Shown here: positions 33,243 through 41,396 of the stretch, one piece after another
Layout: the number at the start of each line of letters is the position of its first letter
Position numbering within the stretch: position 1 is the first letter of the stretch
Assembly (NCBI RefSeq): GCF_002995495.1
Contig: NZ_PVZV01000013.1
Coordinates: forward strand, 62,001 to 126,000
Length of the DNA stretch: 64,000 bases
Origin: Actinocorallia populi
Lineage (GTDB): Bacteria > Actinomycetota > Actinomycetes > Streptosporangiales > Streptosporangiaceae
Reading direction: 5' to 3'
Program-made: the position numbers and the translations under genes
Notes under the pieces: model-generated
Databases searched by the model: none
What the model was told of the DNA's origin: nothing
The model's input: the letters and a program-made list of their open reading frames with translations, nothing else

Positions 33243-33701
33243 GTGGCTCTGTATGCGGCGTACGCCTCCAACATGGACCCCGAGCAGATGGCTGAGCGGG
33301 CTCCCCACTCGCCCCTGCGCGACACCGGCTGGCTCAAGGGCTGGCGGCTGACCTTCGGGGGTGAGGAGATCGGCTGGGACGGCGCGCTGGCCACCCTGGT
33401 CGAGGATCCCGACGGTGAGGTCTTCGTCGCGCTCTACGACGTGCCCGAATGGGACGAGCAGGCCCTGGACGCCTGGGAGGGCCACGAACTCGGCCTCTAC
33501 ACCAAGATCAGGGTCCGGGTGCAGACGCTCTTCGGCGAGGAGCTCGCCTGGATCTACGTGCTCGACGCCTACGAGGGCGGCCTTCCCTCGGCCCGGTTCC
33601 TCGGCATCATCGCCGACGCCGCCGAGAAGGCCGGCGCCCCCGAGCCCTACGTCAAGGAGCTGCGCTCCCGCCCCTGCGACACCCTCGGCACCGACACCTG
33701 A
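33243..33701 (+). CDS. Gamma-glutamylcyclotransferase-fold protein
   Basis: A 152-residue GGCT-like protein. The N-terminus ALYAAYASNMDPEQM matches the family's substrate-binding YGSN-type loop. WLKGWRLTFGG and LYDVPEWDEQALDAWEG follow the usual beta-barrel order, with a glutamate in the DAWEGHELGLYTK segment in the catalytic position. Possible activity is release of pyroglutamate from gamma-glutamyl compounds. The orthologous position beside lpdA and the deoD-pmmB pair in mycobacteria (Rv3304, as I recall) suggests a conserved cluster. The GTG start fits a leaderless mRNA. Confidence 0.82.
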   Translation: MALYAAYASNMDPEQMAERAPHSPLRDTGWLKGWRLTFGGEEIGWDGALATLVEDPDGEVFVALYDVPEWDEQALDAWEGHELGLYTKIRVRVQTLFGEELAWIYVLDAYEGGLPSARFLGIIADAAEKAGAPEPYVKELRSRPCDTLGTDT

Positions 33702-33756
33702 CCTGGAGGACCCTCCAATTCCTCCCGGGAAACAGCGGGCGGGTTTGGCGCGGATC

Positions 33757-33774
33757 GGCAGCGTGCGCGCTGCC
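33757..33774 (+). promoter_or_regulatory. Inverted repeat upstream of the purine nucleoside phosphorylase promoter
   Basis: GGCAGCG (33757-33763), loop TGCG, CGCTGCC (33768-33774). It lies 10 bases before the TAGCCT -10 box, within the promoter spacer or -35 area. It could be an operator or the terminator of the preceding gene. Confidence 0.4.
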
Positions 33775-33783
33775 GGGGACCCC

Positions 33784-33789
33784 TAGCCT
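33784..33789 (+). promoter_or_regulatory. Leaderless-type -10 box of the purine nucleoside phosphorylase operon
   Basis: TAGCCT ends six bases before GTG 33796, the same geometry as several other genes in this window. Confidence 0.45.
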
Positions 33790-33795
33790 GGTGGA

Positions 33796-34593
33796 GTGCA
33801 GAACAACCCGTATGAGCTGGCCCGAGAGGCCGCAGCAGCGCTGACCGAGCGAACGTTCGAGAAATTCGATGTGGCCCTCGTCATGGGATCCGGATGGGTC
33901 CCGGCCGCGGACGTCATCGGCGAGCCGGAGTTCGAGCTGCCGTTCACCGACCTTCCGGGGTTCGCGGCCCCGGCCGTCCAGGGGCACGGCGGCAAGGTCC
34001 GCGCGGTGCGGGTCGGCGGGCGGAACGCGCTGGTCTTCCTCGGCCGCACCCACCTGTACGAGGGCCGGGGCGTGGACCCGGTGGTGCACGGGATCCGCAC
34101 GGCGCTGGCCGCGGGGGTCGAGACGGTCGTCCTGACGAACGCGGCGGGCGGCCTGCGCCCGGAGAAGCAGCGCGTGGGCGACCCGGTGCTGATCGCCGAC
34201 CACCTGAACCTCAGCGGGTCCAACCCGCTGACCGGGACGTCCTTCCTCGACCTCACCGAGGTCTACTCCAAGCGGCTGCGGGCGCTGGCCAGGAGCGTCG
34301 AGCCGGAGCTGGACGAGGGCGTCTACGCGGCCTTCCGCGGCCCCACGTACGAGACGCCCGCCGAGATCCGCATGCTGCAGACGCTGGGCGCCGACCTCAT
34401 CGGCATGTCCACGGTCCTGGAGGCGATCGCGGCGCGCGAGGGCGGCGCGGAGGTCCTGGGCATCTCCCTGGTGACGAACATCGCGGCGGGCCTGTCCGAC
34501 GCCCTGCTGGACCACGAGGAGGTGCTGGCGGCCGGGCTCTCGGCCGCCGAGCGCATGGGACGCCTGCTGGCGACGGTGGTGGAGCGGCTGTGA
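33796..34593 (+). CDS. Purine nucleoside phosphorylase
   Basis: A 265-residue trimeric-type (PNP/MTAP family) phosphorylase that cleaves inosine, guanosine and their deoxy forms to the base and (deoxy)ribose-1-phosphate. Motifs: VALVMGSGW with the phosphate-binding Ser, GRTHLYEGRG with the phosphate-contacting His, TNAAGGL, FRGPTYETPAEIRML with the base-pocket Glu/Tyr, GADLIGMSTVLEAIAA, and VTNIAAGLS with the purine-binding Asn. This completes the purine route from the adenosine deaminase encoded 12 kb away. The stop overlaps the phosphomannomutase start (GTGA), so ribose-1-phosphate producer and sugar-phosphate mutase are coupled. Confidence 0.94.
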   Translation: MQNNPYELAREAAAALTERTFEKFDVALVMGSGWVPAADVIGEPEFELPFTDLPGFAAPAVQGHGGKVRAVRVGGRNALVFLGRTHLYEGRGVDPVVHGIRTALAAGVETVVLTNAAGGLRPEKQRVGDPVLIADHLNLSGSNPLTGTSFLDLTEVYSKRLRALARSVEPELDEGVYAAFRGPTYETPAEIRMLQTLGADLIGMSTVLEAIAAREGGAEVLGISLVTNIAAGLSDALLDHEEVLAAGLSAAERMGRLLATVVERL

Positions 34594-36275
34594 ACCTGCG
34601 GGAACGCGCCGAGGAGTGGCTCGCGCAGGACCCGGACCCGGTCACCCAGGCCGAGCTCAGCCTGATCCTGGAGAGCGGGGACGAGGCGGCGCTGGCCGAC
34701 AGGTTCGGCTCCTCGCTGGAGTTCGGCACCGCCGGGCTGCGCGGCGAGCTGGGCGCGGGGCCCAACCGGATGAACCGGGTGACGGTCATGCGGGCCGCGG
34801 CCGGGCTGGGCCGCAGGCTGCTGGCCGGGCAGGGGGCCCGGGGCCAGGCCGTCATGATCGGCTACGACGCGCGCCACGGCTCCCGCCGGTTCGCGCTGGA
34901 CACCGCGGCGGTGCTGTCGGGCATGGGCGTGCGCGCCTGGCTGCTGCCGGGGCCGCTGCCCACGCCCGTGCTGGCCTACGCGGTGCGGCACGTGTCGGCG
35001 GACGCCGGGGTCATGGTCACCGCGAGCCACAACCCGCCCGGCGACAACGGCTACAAGGTCTACTGGGGCGACGGCTCGCAGATCGTCCCGCCGGTGGACG
35101 GGGAGATCTCCGCCGCGATCGAGGCGGTGGGCCCGGTGAACGAGCTGCCGCTGGGGGTCGCGCCCGGCCGGGTCCGCGGCCCGGAGGAGCCGTCCTGGAA
35201 GGTGCTCGGGGACGAGATCGTCCAGGCCTATCTGGAGGCGTTGCGCCGGATCCCGCTGGGCGACGCGCGGGACGTGCGGGTCGCCTACACGCCGCTGCAC
35301 GGGGTGGGCGCGGGCACGGCGCTGCGGGCGTTCATGGAGTTCGGGTTCGCCGCCCCGCTGGTGGTGCCCGAGCAGTGCCTGCCCGACCCGGCCTTCCCCA
35401 CGGTCGCCTTCCCCAACCCGGAGGAGCCGGGGGCGATGGACCTGGTGCTGGAGCTGGCCGAGCGGGTCGGCGCGGACCTGGCGCTGGCCAACGACCCTGA
35501 CGCCGACCGGTGCGCGGTGGCCGTCCCGCTGCCCGGCGGCGGCAGGCGCATGCTCACCGGCGACGAGGTCGGCGGCCTGCTGGCCGAGCACGTGCTGCGC
35601 CACACCGAGGGCGACGACCGGCTGGTGGCCACCACGATCGTCTCGTCGTCGCTGCTGGGCAGGATCGCCGAGGCGTACGGGGTGCACTACGCCGAGACGC
35701 TCACCGGCTTCAAGTGGATCATGCGGGCGGGTTCGCCCACCCACCGGCTCGTCTTCGGCTACGAGGAGGCCCTGGGCTACAGCCTCGGCGGCGACCAGGG
35801 GCTGCCGGTGCGCGACAAGGACGGCATCGGCGCGGCCCTGGCCGTGGCGGCGCTGGCCGCGGAGGCCAGGCGCGACGGCCGGACGCTGCTGGACCTGCTG
35901 GACGACCAGGCGCGGCGGTTCGGCGTGCACGCCACCGGCCAGCTGTCGGTCCGGGTGGCCGACAAGGCCCTGATCGACGAGGCGATGGCGGCGCTGCGCC
36001 AGGCTCCGCCCGCCGTCCTGGGCGGCCGGGCGGTGCTGCGGACGGACGACCTGGCGCTGGGCGTCGACAACCTGCCGCCCACCGAGGGCCTGCGGTTCCG
36101 GCTGGAGGGCGGCGCCCGGGTGGTGGTCCGGCCCTCGGGCACCGAACCCAAGCTCAAGTGCTACCTCGAGGTCGTCGTGCGGGTGGAGGGCGACGACGTC
36201 GCGGCCGCGCGGGAGGCGGCGGCCGCCGAACTGGAGTCCCTGCGGGCGGCGATGGCCGCCCGCCTGCCCGCCTAG
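34590..36275 (+). CDS. Phosphomannomutase/phosphoglucomutase family (PmmB-like)
   Basis: A 561-residue alpha-D-phosphohexomutase. Domain 1 carries the phosphoserine loop VTASHNPPGDNGYKVY, domain 2 or 3 the metal loop ANDPDADRCA, domain 3 the sugar loop FGYEEALGYSLG, and domain 4 the phosphate site RPSGTEPKLK. The N-terminal FGSSLEFGTAGLRGELGAGPNRMN block is typical of the phosphopentomutase/PmmB branch. Coupling to purine nucleoside phosphorylase makes conversion of ribose-1-phosphate to ribose-5-phosphate a plausible physiological role besides hexose phosphates; that is inference from context. The GTG start overlaps the upstream stop. Confidence 0.93.
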   Translation: MNLRERAEEWLAQDPDPVTQAELSLILESGDEAALADRFGSSLEFGTAGLRGELGAGPNRMNRVTVMRAAAGLGRRLLAGQGARGQAVMIGYDARHGSRRFALDTAAVLSGMGVRAWLLPGPLPTPVLAYAVRHVSADAGVMVTASHNPPGDNGYKVYWGDGSQIVPPVDGEISAAIEAVGPVNELPLGVAPGRVRGPEEPSWKVLGDEIVQAYLEALRRIPLGDARDVRVAYTPLHGVGAGTALRAFMEFGFAAPLVVPEQCLPDPAFPTVAFPNPEEPGAMDLVLELAERVGADLALANDPDADRCAVAVPLPGGGRRMLTGDEVGGLLAEHVLRHTEGDDRLVATTIVSSSLLGRIAEAYGVHYAETLTGFKWIMRAGSPTHRLVFGYEEALGYSLGGDQGLPVRDKDGIGAALAVAALAAEARRDGRTLLDLLDDQARRFGVHATGQLSVRVADKALIDEAMAALRQAPPAVLGGRAVLRTDDLALGVDNLPPTEGLRFRLEGGARVVVRPSGTEPKLKCYLEVVVRVEGDDVAAAREAAAAELESLRAAMAARLPA

Positions 36276-36283
36276 ACCGCCCA

Positions 36284-36323
36284 GGAGGCCCGGTTCCGGA
36301 TCACCGTCCGGAACCGGGCCTCC
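36284..36323. terminator. Bidirectional terminator hairpin
   Basis: GGAGGCCCGGTTCCGGA (36284-36300) pairs perfectly with 36307-36323, a 17-bp stem with a 6-base loop. It lies between the convergent phosphomannomutase and DoxX-like genes. Confidence 0.75.
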
Positions 36324-36370
36324 CGCTGTCGTGCCTCAGGCGGCGGGCGACGGGCGTCGGGTCTCAGGCG

Positions 36371-36874
36371 TCAGGAGACGGGTGCGGGCGCGGTGGAGCG
36401 GGACCGGCGGGCGATCCCGGACGCCCAGAGGGCGACGGCGATGAACAGGAGCTGCTCGGGGAGGCGGAACCAGAGCGGTGTGGCCGGGTCGCCGTTCAGC
36501 GGGATCCCTTCGGCGGCGGCGTGGACGTTGGCCGGGAACATCAGGACGAACAGGAGGGCGAGGCAGGCGCCGGCGGCCGGGCGGGTCCGCGCCAGGACGA
36601 GGCCGAGCGCGCCGAGGAACTCCAGCACCCCGGTCGCGTAGACCATGAAGCGGGGGAACGGGACGTAGGACGGGACCATCGCCGCCATGTCGTCGTGTCC
36701 GGGCATCGCCGTGACGCTCTCCGGAAGGAAGTGGGCGAGGCCGGTGAACAGGAGCATGACGGCCATGCCGTGGGCGGCGCAGACCCGCGGGTCGGTGAAC
36801 CTGCGGACCCCGAGCACGCCGAGGAGGCCGAAGCCCAGCGCGGGGATCGCGAACAGCAGCAGTGTGGTGAACAT
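36371..36874 (-). CDS. DoxX-family membrane protein
   Basis: A 167-residue protein with four transmembrane segments (about 3-22, 38-55, 82-100 and 108-128 with a further weak one near 138-155). The pattern AVMLLFTGLAHFLP, FMVYATGVLEFLGALGLVLAR and CLALLFVLMFPANVHAA matches the DoxX-like superfamily, often linked to redox stress but poorly understood. GGAGG precedes the ATG. Upstream at 36915-36936 lies a sequence closely matching the one in front of the neighbouring TetR gene, so that regulator probably controls it. Confidence 0.82.
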   Translation of the reverse strand: MFTTLLLFAIPALGFGLLGVLGVRRFTDPRVCAAHGMAVMLLFTGLAHFLPESVTAMPGHDDMAAMVPSYVPFPRFMVYATGVLEFLGALGLVLARTRPAAGACLALLFVLMFPANVHAAAEGIPLNGDPATPLWFRLPEQLLFIAVALWASGIARRSRSTAPAPVS

Positions 36875-36914
36875 GGGGCTCCTCCCAGGGGGCGGGCGGT
36901 GGCCGGCCCCTTAG

Positions 36915-36936
36915 GTAGTGATTGACCAATAACTTT
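36915..36936 (-). promoter_or_regulatory. Candidate TetR box upstream of the DoxX-family gene
   Basis: The plus-strand sequence TAGTGATTGACCAATAACTT within this interval matches the box at the TetR gene (37532-37553) at about 16 of 22 positions without gaps. It lies about 40 bases upstream of the DoxX ATG. Confidence 0.5.
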
Positions 36937-36972
36937 CGGGATGAAAAAAGGGGGGCGGGAGCCCCCGGACGA

Positions 36973-37521
36973 TCAGTCGGGGGAGAGGCGCAGGCCGGTC
37001 CAGACGCGGTCCTCGGACGGGTAGCCCAGGGCCACCCAGGTGTTGATCATCATGCCGGAGGCCAGGAACCCGGTGGTGACCTCGGGATCCCCGCCGAGCA
37101 GCAGGTGGACGGTGTCGTAGAGCTCGTCCCAGTCGCGCCGGATGATCCGCCCGAACTCCTCGTCCCCGCGCTGCTGGGCCTGGAAGGTCGCGACCTGGAC
37201 CTGCATCTGCATCATCAGCAGGTCGGAGTCGGCGATCAGCTCCAGGTAGGCCCCGGCCAGGGCGCCGTAGACCCGGTCCGGCGGCACCCCCTCGGCGGCC
37301 GCGGCGAAGGTGTCGCGGGTCCGGACGAGGCAGAGCCGCGCCGCGGCCAGGAAGATGGCCCGCTTGTTGGGGAAGAGGCGGAACAGGTAGGGCTGGGAGA
37401 CCTCGGCCCGGCGGGCGATGGACTCGGTGGAGGTGCCCTCGTAGCCGCCGCGGGCGAACTCGCTCATCGCCACGGCGGCCACGCTGCGGCGGCGCTCCTC
37501 CGCGCTCATTCTCGGGCTCAT
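36973..37521 (-). CDS. TetR/AcrR-family transcriptional regulator
   Basis: A 182-residue repressor. The HTH domain (about residues 8-55) contains RRRSVAAVAMSEFARGGYEGTS, then IARRAEVSQPYLFRLFPNKRAIF. The C-terminal ligand/dimer domain begins near 70, with an unusually Met/Gln-rich helix, LLMMQMQVQVATFQAQQ, around 102-118. The start ATG 37521 is supported by TAACCT (37534-37529) seven bases upstream, a leaderless geometry; ATG 37509 is an alternative. An inverted repeat with TTAGT/ACTAA arms overlaps this promoter, and a near copy precedes the DoxX gene, so autoregulation plus DoxX control is likely. Confidence 0.87.
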   Translation of the reverse strand: MSPRMSAEERRRSVAAVAMSEFARGGYEGTSTESIARRAEVSQPYLFRLFPNKRAIFLAAARLCLVRTRDTFAAAAEGVPPDRVYGALAGAYLELIADSDLLMMQMQVQVATFQAQQRGDEEFGRIIRRDWDELYDTVHLLLGGDPEVTTGFLASGMMINTWVALGYPSEDRVWTGLRLSPD

Positions 37522-37528
37522 GGCAGCA

Positions 37529-37553
37529 AGGTTAGTGACTGATAACTAACTTT
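37529..37553 (-). promoter_or_regulatory. TetR promoter and operator
   Basis: GTTAGT-N8-ACTAAC (37531-37550) is an inverted repeat with 6-base arms. On the minus strand it contains the TAACCT -10 (37534-37529) of the TetR gene. The plus-strand sequence continues ACTTTG, as in the DoxX-side copy. Confidence 0.55.
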
Positions 37554-37566
37554 GCAAGGGGAGGCT

Positions 37567-38865
37567 TCAGAAGTCGCCGCCCCCGCCGAAGTCCCCGAAC
37601 CCGCCGCCTCCGCCGAAGTCGCCGAACCCGCCCCCGCCGCCGAAGTCCCCGAATCCTCCGCCGTGGTCGACGGTGCCGTAGCCCATGCCGCCGAACCCGC
37701 CCCCCCACATCGAGCCGATCGCGGTGCCGATGAGGATCGAGTTGAGCATGCCGAATCCGCCGTAACCGGCGTAGTAGCCGCCCGCGTAGGGCGCCCACTG
37801 CGGGCCCGCCTCCCAGTACGGGCGGCGCTGCCCGGCGACCTCGACCATGCGGGCCTCGGGATCGGCCCCGTGCTCCACCCGCTCGGCGTCCGCGGCGCAG
37901 GCCGGGACCTCGCGGGCCTGGCCGCCCATCGGGGCCCACAGCACGTCCCGGACGGACGGGCCGTGCTGGGGGTTGAAGAAGCAGGGCGCGCGGCGTTCGG
38001 GCACGGGTTCGCCCGCCTGCCGGGCCCGGACGGCGACCATGTAGTAGCGCCCGTCCTCCAGCGCATGGGTGACCTGCTCCATGTCCTCGGACGTGCGGGC
38101 GGACTCGGTGGCGGCCTTGGCGCGGTCGTAGGAGTCCAGGGCACGGACGTAGTCGTCCTTGGCGGCCGGGTCGACCTTCGGGTTCTTCAGGTCGAGGTCG
38201 AGTGCCGTGATGTCCTCGCCGAGCCGGGTGACGTCCTCCTCCACCCCCCGCTTGAGCTCCTGCAGCTGCCGCTGCTCGTCCCGGGCCCGGCGGCGCCTGC
38301 CCGCCCTGACGTAGAAGAACCCGCCGACGACCAGGAGCAGCAGCACCCCGAGGAACCCGTAGGTGAACGCGCTGCTGGCGGTGGAGGGCTGCCGGCCGGA
38401 GGCGACGTTCACCGAGTCCACGAAGGAGACCAGCCCGTCGGCGGGCCGGCCCTGGTTCTCGCTGGCCGCCTCCGCGGCGAGACGCCCCGCCTCGCCCCGG
38501 CTCAGCCCGGTCTGCCCGAGCGCCCCCGCGGCGAAGTGCCTTCCGGACAGCAGCCCGTAGACCCCGGTGCTGCCCACGGCGTTGGCGATGTCGACCAGAT
38601 AGCGGTTCGACGTCTGCGCGCTGCCCATGTCCCCGGTGACCACCAGGTACACCGGGGTCTCGGACTCCCGGACCGCCTGCTTCACCCGTGCGATGCCCGC
38701 CGCGTCCAGCGTCGTCTGGTCGGGCGAGGCGTAGAACCGTTCGCTGCGCAGCGCGGAGATCACCTCGGGGTCGGGCGCCTTTCCCGCGTGTGCCTGTGCG
38801 CCCCCGGTCGGCAGTACCGCCACGAGGAGGGCGAAGAGCAGAAAGAACACACGCAGTGATCCCAT
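37567..38865 (-). CDS. Secreted/membrane protein with coiled-coil and glycine-rich FGDF repeats
   Basis: A 432-residue protein. A signal peptide (about 1-26) is followed by an extracellular alpha/beta domain (about 30-165) in which TPVYLVVTGDM and a helix-rich RGEAGRLAAEAA segment recall TPM-like domains. One transmembrane helix lies at about 170-190, then a basic stop and a charged coiled-coil (about 195-275), then a domain with Cys in APCFFNPQHGPS and VPACAAD. The C-terminus is aromatic/glycine-rich: GGYYAGYGGFG and three consecutive GGGFGDFGGGG-type repeats ending GGGDF. Such tails are seen in actinobacterial TPM-like membrane proteins; the function is unknown. It lies downstream of the DUF6745-like gene on the same strand. 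Confidence 0.75.
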   Translation of the reverse strand: MGSLRVFFLLFALLVAVLPTGGAQAHAGKAPDPEVISALRSERFYASPDQTTLDAAGIARVKQAVRESETPVYLVVTGDMGSAQTSNRYLVDIANAVGSTGVYGLLSGRHFAAGALGQTGLSRGEAGRLAAEAASENQGRPADGLVSFVDSVNVASGRQPSTASSAFTYGFLGVLLLLVVGGFFYVRAGRRRRARDEQRQLQELKRGVEEDVTRLGEDITALDLDLKNPKVDPAAKDDYVRALDSYDRAKAATESARTSEDMEQVTHALEDGRYYMVAVRARQAGEPVPERRAPCFFNPQHGPSVRDVLWAPMGGQAREVPACAADAERVEHGADPEARMVEVAGQRRPYWEAGPQWAPYAGGYYAGYGGFGMLNSILIGTAIGSMWGGGFGGMGYGTVDHGGGFGDFGGGGGFGDFGGGGGFGDFGGGGDF

Positions 38866-38923
38866 AAGTCCATACTGCGTGGTTTATGGCTATTCGTCGG
38901 TAAAGGGGCTTTCAAGGGGGCGT

Positions 38924-40060
38924 TCAGTCGGTGACGAGCCGGGAGTGGCACTCGGCGGACAGGCCGCAGGTCCAGGCCGCGGCGGTGAGCGGGTCATCGT
39001 GATGGCGGGGGACGCTGAGCCCGTACCTGCGGCGCGTCCCGTCCCGCTCCACCGATCCGCTGACGACGACCAGCAGCCGCGGGAGGTCGCCCGGCTGGTC
39101 GTAGAGATGCAGCTCACAACCCGGATTTCCCGGATCGGAGGCCTTCGCGAGCAGGAGGGGGGCCACCTGTTCGAGATAGGCGTCCCAGCCGATGCGCTCG
39201 ATGGCGCACCGCCGGACCTCGACGTTCGCCTCGCGGGAGATCAGCTCCCCGGTGGGACCGTTGACCACCCAGGCGGGGACCCGGGTCCCGTGCCAGGAGT
39301 GCAGGCCCCAGCCGTCGGGGAAGGCGAGGGCGGGCCCGTCCTCGGCGTGCGGCCGCACCGCGGAGCCCCCGCCCGGGGCCTTCTCGACCCGGACCACGCT
39401 CGTGCGCTCGGCCACGACGCACCGCCCGTCCAGCGGCCACCACCACCCGCACGAGCGGGCCAGCACCGCGAACAGGTCGAACGGCAGCCGCTCCCCGGGA
39501 AGGCAGGACACGTCGCCGATCCGCAGCCAGGCGTCGTAGTGGGCGACCCAGTAGGCGTCGTGCTGCCCGCGCCAGGCCAGGTCCGGCCGCGGCGCTCCGG
39601 CCTCGGCGCGCAGCGGAGACACGATCCCGTCGCGGACCACGGTGCGCAGCGGCTCGGAGACCTCCCGGAAGACCGGGTCGTCGGAGATCCTTCGTGTGGG
39701 GAGCCCTCGCCATCCCACGTTCGCGGCCAGATCCGCCTGCGGGGAGATCTGCGCGTCCAGGGCGAACCGCGTCTCGTACACCAGGGCCGCGAGCCGCCCC
39801 GCCACCGGCTGCCCGTCCCTGCGCGGGGCGGAGTTGATCAGGTGCAGCGGCGGCCAGGGCGGGACCAGGGAGAGGGCCTCGGCGGGGGAGCCCACCCACA
39901 CGAACTCGGGCGGGGCGTGCCCGACCAGCCGGTACAGCTCGGAGATGGCGGCCTCGGCGGCCGCCCTGTCGGCCGGCAGGCTGCAGAGCGCCCACTCGAG
40001 CCATTCGTCACGGATCGCGGCGGCTTCCCGCCACCGCTCGGAATCGGCGGACCTCACCAC
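38924..40060 (-). CDS. DUF6745-like protein
   Basis: A 378-residue soluble protein whose C-terminal half matches what I recall of the DUF6745 family: FPDGWGLHSWHGTRVPAWVV near 250-270, EVRRCAIERIGWDAYLEQ near 285-302, and the closing block RRRYGLSVPRHHDDPLTAAAWTCGLSAE. The N-terminal part is alpha-helical, with WLEWALCSLPADRAAAEAAI and FVWVGSPAEAL. No signal peptide, membrane helix or catalytic motif is evident. The GTG start has no clear ribosome-binding site; a small GAGGG/CCCTC hairpin precedes it. It lies 79 bases downstream of the sigma-factor gene and could be part of its transcript. Function unknown. Confidence 0.72.
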   Translation of the reverse strand: MVRSADSERWREAAAIRDEWLEWALCSLPADRAAAEAAISELYRLVGHAPPEFVWVGSPAEALSLVPPWPPLHLINSAPRRDGQPVAGRLAALVYETRFALDAQISPQADLAANVGWRGLPTRRISDDPVFREVSEPLRTVVRDGIVSPLRAEAGAPRPDLAWRGQHDAYWVAHYDAWLRIGDVSCLPGERLPFDLFAVLARSCGWWWPLDGRCVVAERTSVVRVEKAPGGGSAVRPHAEDGPALAFPDGWGLHSWHGTRVPAWVVNGPTGELISREANVEVRRCAIERIGWDAYLEQVAPLLLAKASDPGNPGCELHLYDQPGDLPRLLVVVSGSVERDGTRRRYGLSVPRHHDDPLTAAAWTCGLSAECHSRLVTD

Positions 40061-40139
40061 GCGGTGAGGGCTTCGCCCCTCTCAACGATCATGCGTCCAG
40101 TGTGGCATGAACCGCCGTTCTCGCACCATCCCTGTCCGC

Positions 40140-41396
40140 TCAGGAGCCCTCCGGGGCCAGGCGGGCGGCACGCGCCAGGAGGTACCGGCGCTCCGGGGCA
40201 CTGAGGGCGCGGTGAGCGGCGGCGCGGTAGGCGTCGGCCGCCTCGGGGAGATCGCCACGCAGCTCCAGAAGGTGGGCGCGGGTGGCGGGGAAGCGGTGGT
40301 TGCGGGCCATGCGGGAGTCGGCCCCCAGGGACGCGAGCAGCTCCAGGGCGGGATCCGGACCGTGGACCATGGCGACGGCGACGGCGCGGTTGAGCGAGGT
40401 CACCGGGTTGGGGGCGATCTTCTCCAGCAGGTCGTACAGGCCCAGGATCTGCGGCCAGTCGGTGGCGGCCGCGTCCTCGGCCTCGGTGTGCACCGCGGCG
40501 ATGGCGGCCTGGAGCTGGTAGGGGCCCAGCGGGGAGGCGCCGCCCAGGGCGCGGGCCAGGAGAGCGGAGCCCTCCTCGACCAGGGCGCGGTCCCACCGGG
40601 AGCGGTCCTGCCCGGCCAGCGGCACCGGCGACCCGTCGGGAGCGGTGCGGGCCGGACGGCGGGCGTCGGTGAAGAGCATCAGCGCCAGCAGGCCCAGGAC
40701 CTCCGGGTCCTCGGGCAGCGCGCGATGCAGCAGCCGCGTGAGCCGGATCGCCTCCCCGGACAGCGCGGGCGCGGTCAGGGAGTCGCCGCCCGAAGCCGTG
40801 TAGCCCTCGTTGAAGACCAGATAGAGGACGTGCAGCACCTCCGCGAGCCGCGCCGCCCGCTCGGCCGCCTCCGGAGGCCGGAAGGGCAGCCCCGAGGCCT
40901 TGATGCCCTGCTTGGCGCGGCTGATCCGCTGGGCCATCGTCGCCTCGGGGACCAGGAAGGCGGCGGCGATCTGCGCGGTGCTCAGGCCGCCCACCGCGCG
41001 CAGCGTCAGGGCGATCCGGCTCGGCGCGGACAGCGCCGGGTGGCAGCACAGGAAGAGCAGCGTCAGGGAGTCGTCCCGGTCGGACTCCGGATCGGCGTCG
41101 GCGGGCCGCGCGAGCAGCTCCGACTGCGGCGTGGCCAGCGCGACGCGGTCCTCGCGGAGCCTGCGGGAACGTTCGGCCCGCACCTGGTCCACCAGCCTGC
41201 GGGAGGCGACGGTGACCAGCCAGCCTCGCGGGTTGTCCGGGACGCCCTCGGCGGGCCAGCTCAGCGCGGCCGCCAGCAGCGCCTCCTGGACCGCGTCCTC
41301 GCACAGGTCGAACCCGCCGTACCGCCGGACGAGCGCCCCGAGGACCTGCGGCGCCAGCTCGCGCAGCAGGCCCTCGGGCGCGGGGGAGCCGCTCAC
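40140..41396 (-). CDS. ECF sigma factor of the ECF42 type with C-terminal extension
   Basis: A 418-residue extracytoplasmic-function sigma factor. Region 2 is at about 12-75 (CEDAVQEALLAAALSWP, NPRGWLVTVASRRLVDQVR) and region 4 at about 110-165 (RIALTLRAVGGLSTAQIAAAFLVPEATMAQRISRAK). The long C-terminal extension (about 175-418) has the DUF6596 block VLYLVFNEGYTASGG and TPR-like helices such as APNPVTSLNRAVAVAMVHGP. This architecture, plus a DGPF/YCII partner gene immediately upstream, defines the ECF42 group; there is no anti-sigma factor, and the extension is thought to control activity. The GTG start overlaps the partner's stop (GTGA). Transcribed from the ECF42-like promoter at 41804-41832. 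Confidence 0.93.
   Translation of the reverse strand: MSGSPAPEGLLRELAPQVLGALVRRYGGFDLCEDAVQEALLAAALSWPAEGVPDNPRGWLVTVASRRLVDQVRAERSRRLREDRVALATPQSELLARPADADPESDRDDSLTLLFLCCHPALSAPSRIALTLRAVGGLSTAQIAAAFLVPEATMAQRISRAKQGIKASGLPFRPPEAAERAARLAEVLHVLYLVFNEGYTASGGDSLTAPALSGEAIRLTRLLHRALPEDPEVLGLLALMLFTDARRPARTAPDGSPVPLAGQDRSRWDRALVEEGSALLARALGGASPLGPYQLQAAIAAVHTEAEDAAATDWPQILGLYDLLEKIAPNPVTSLNRAVAVAMVHGPDPALELLASLGADSRMARNHRFPATRAHLLELRGDLPEAADAYRAAAHRALSAPERRYLLARAARLAPEGS

Noticed and set aside
40081-40139. Possible terminator or small RNA between the sigma-factor and DUF6745-like genes
   Set aside because: No stable stem longer than five base pairs could be found, so only readthrough is suggested.
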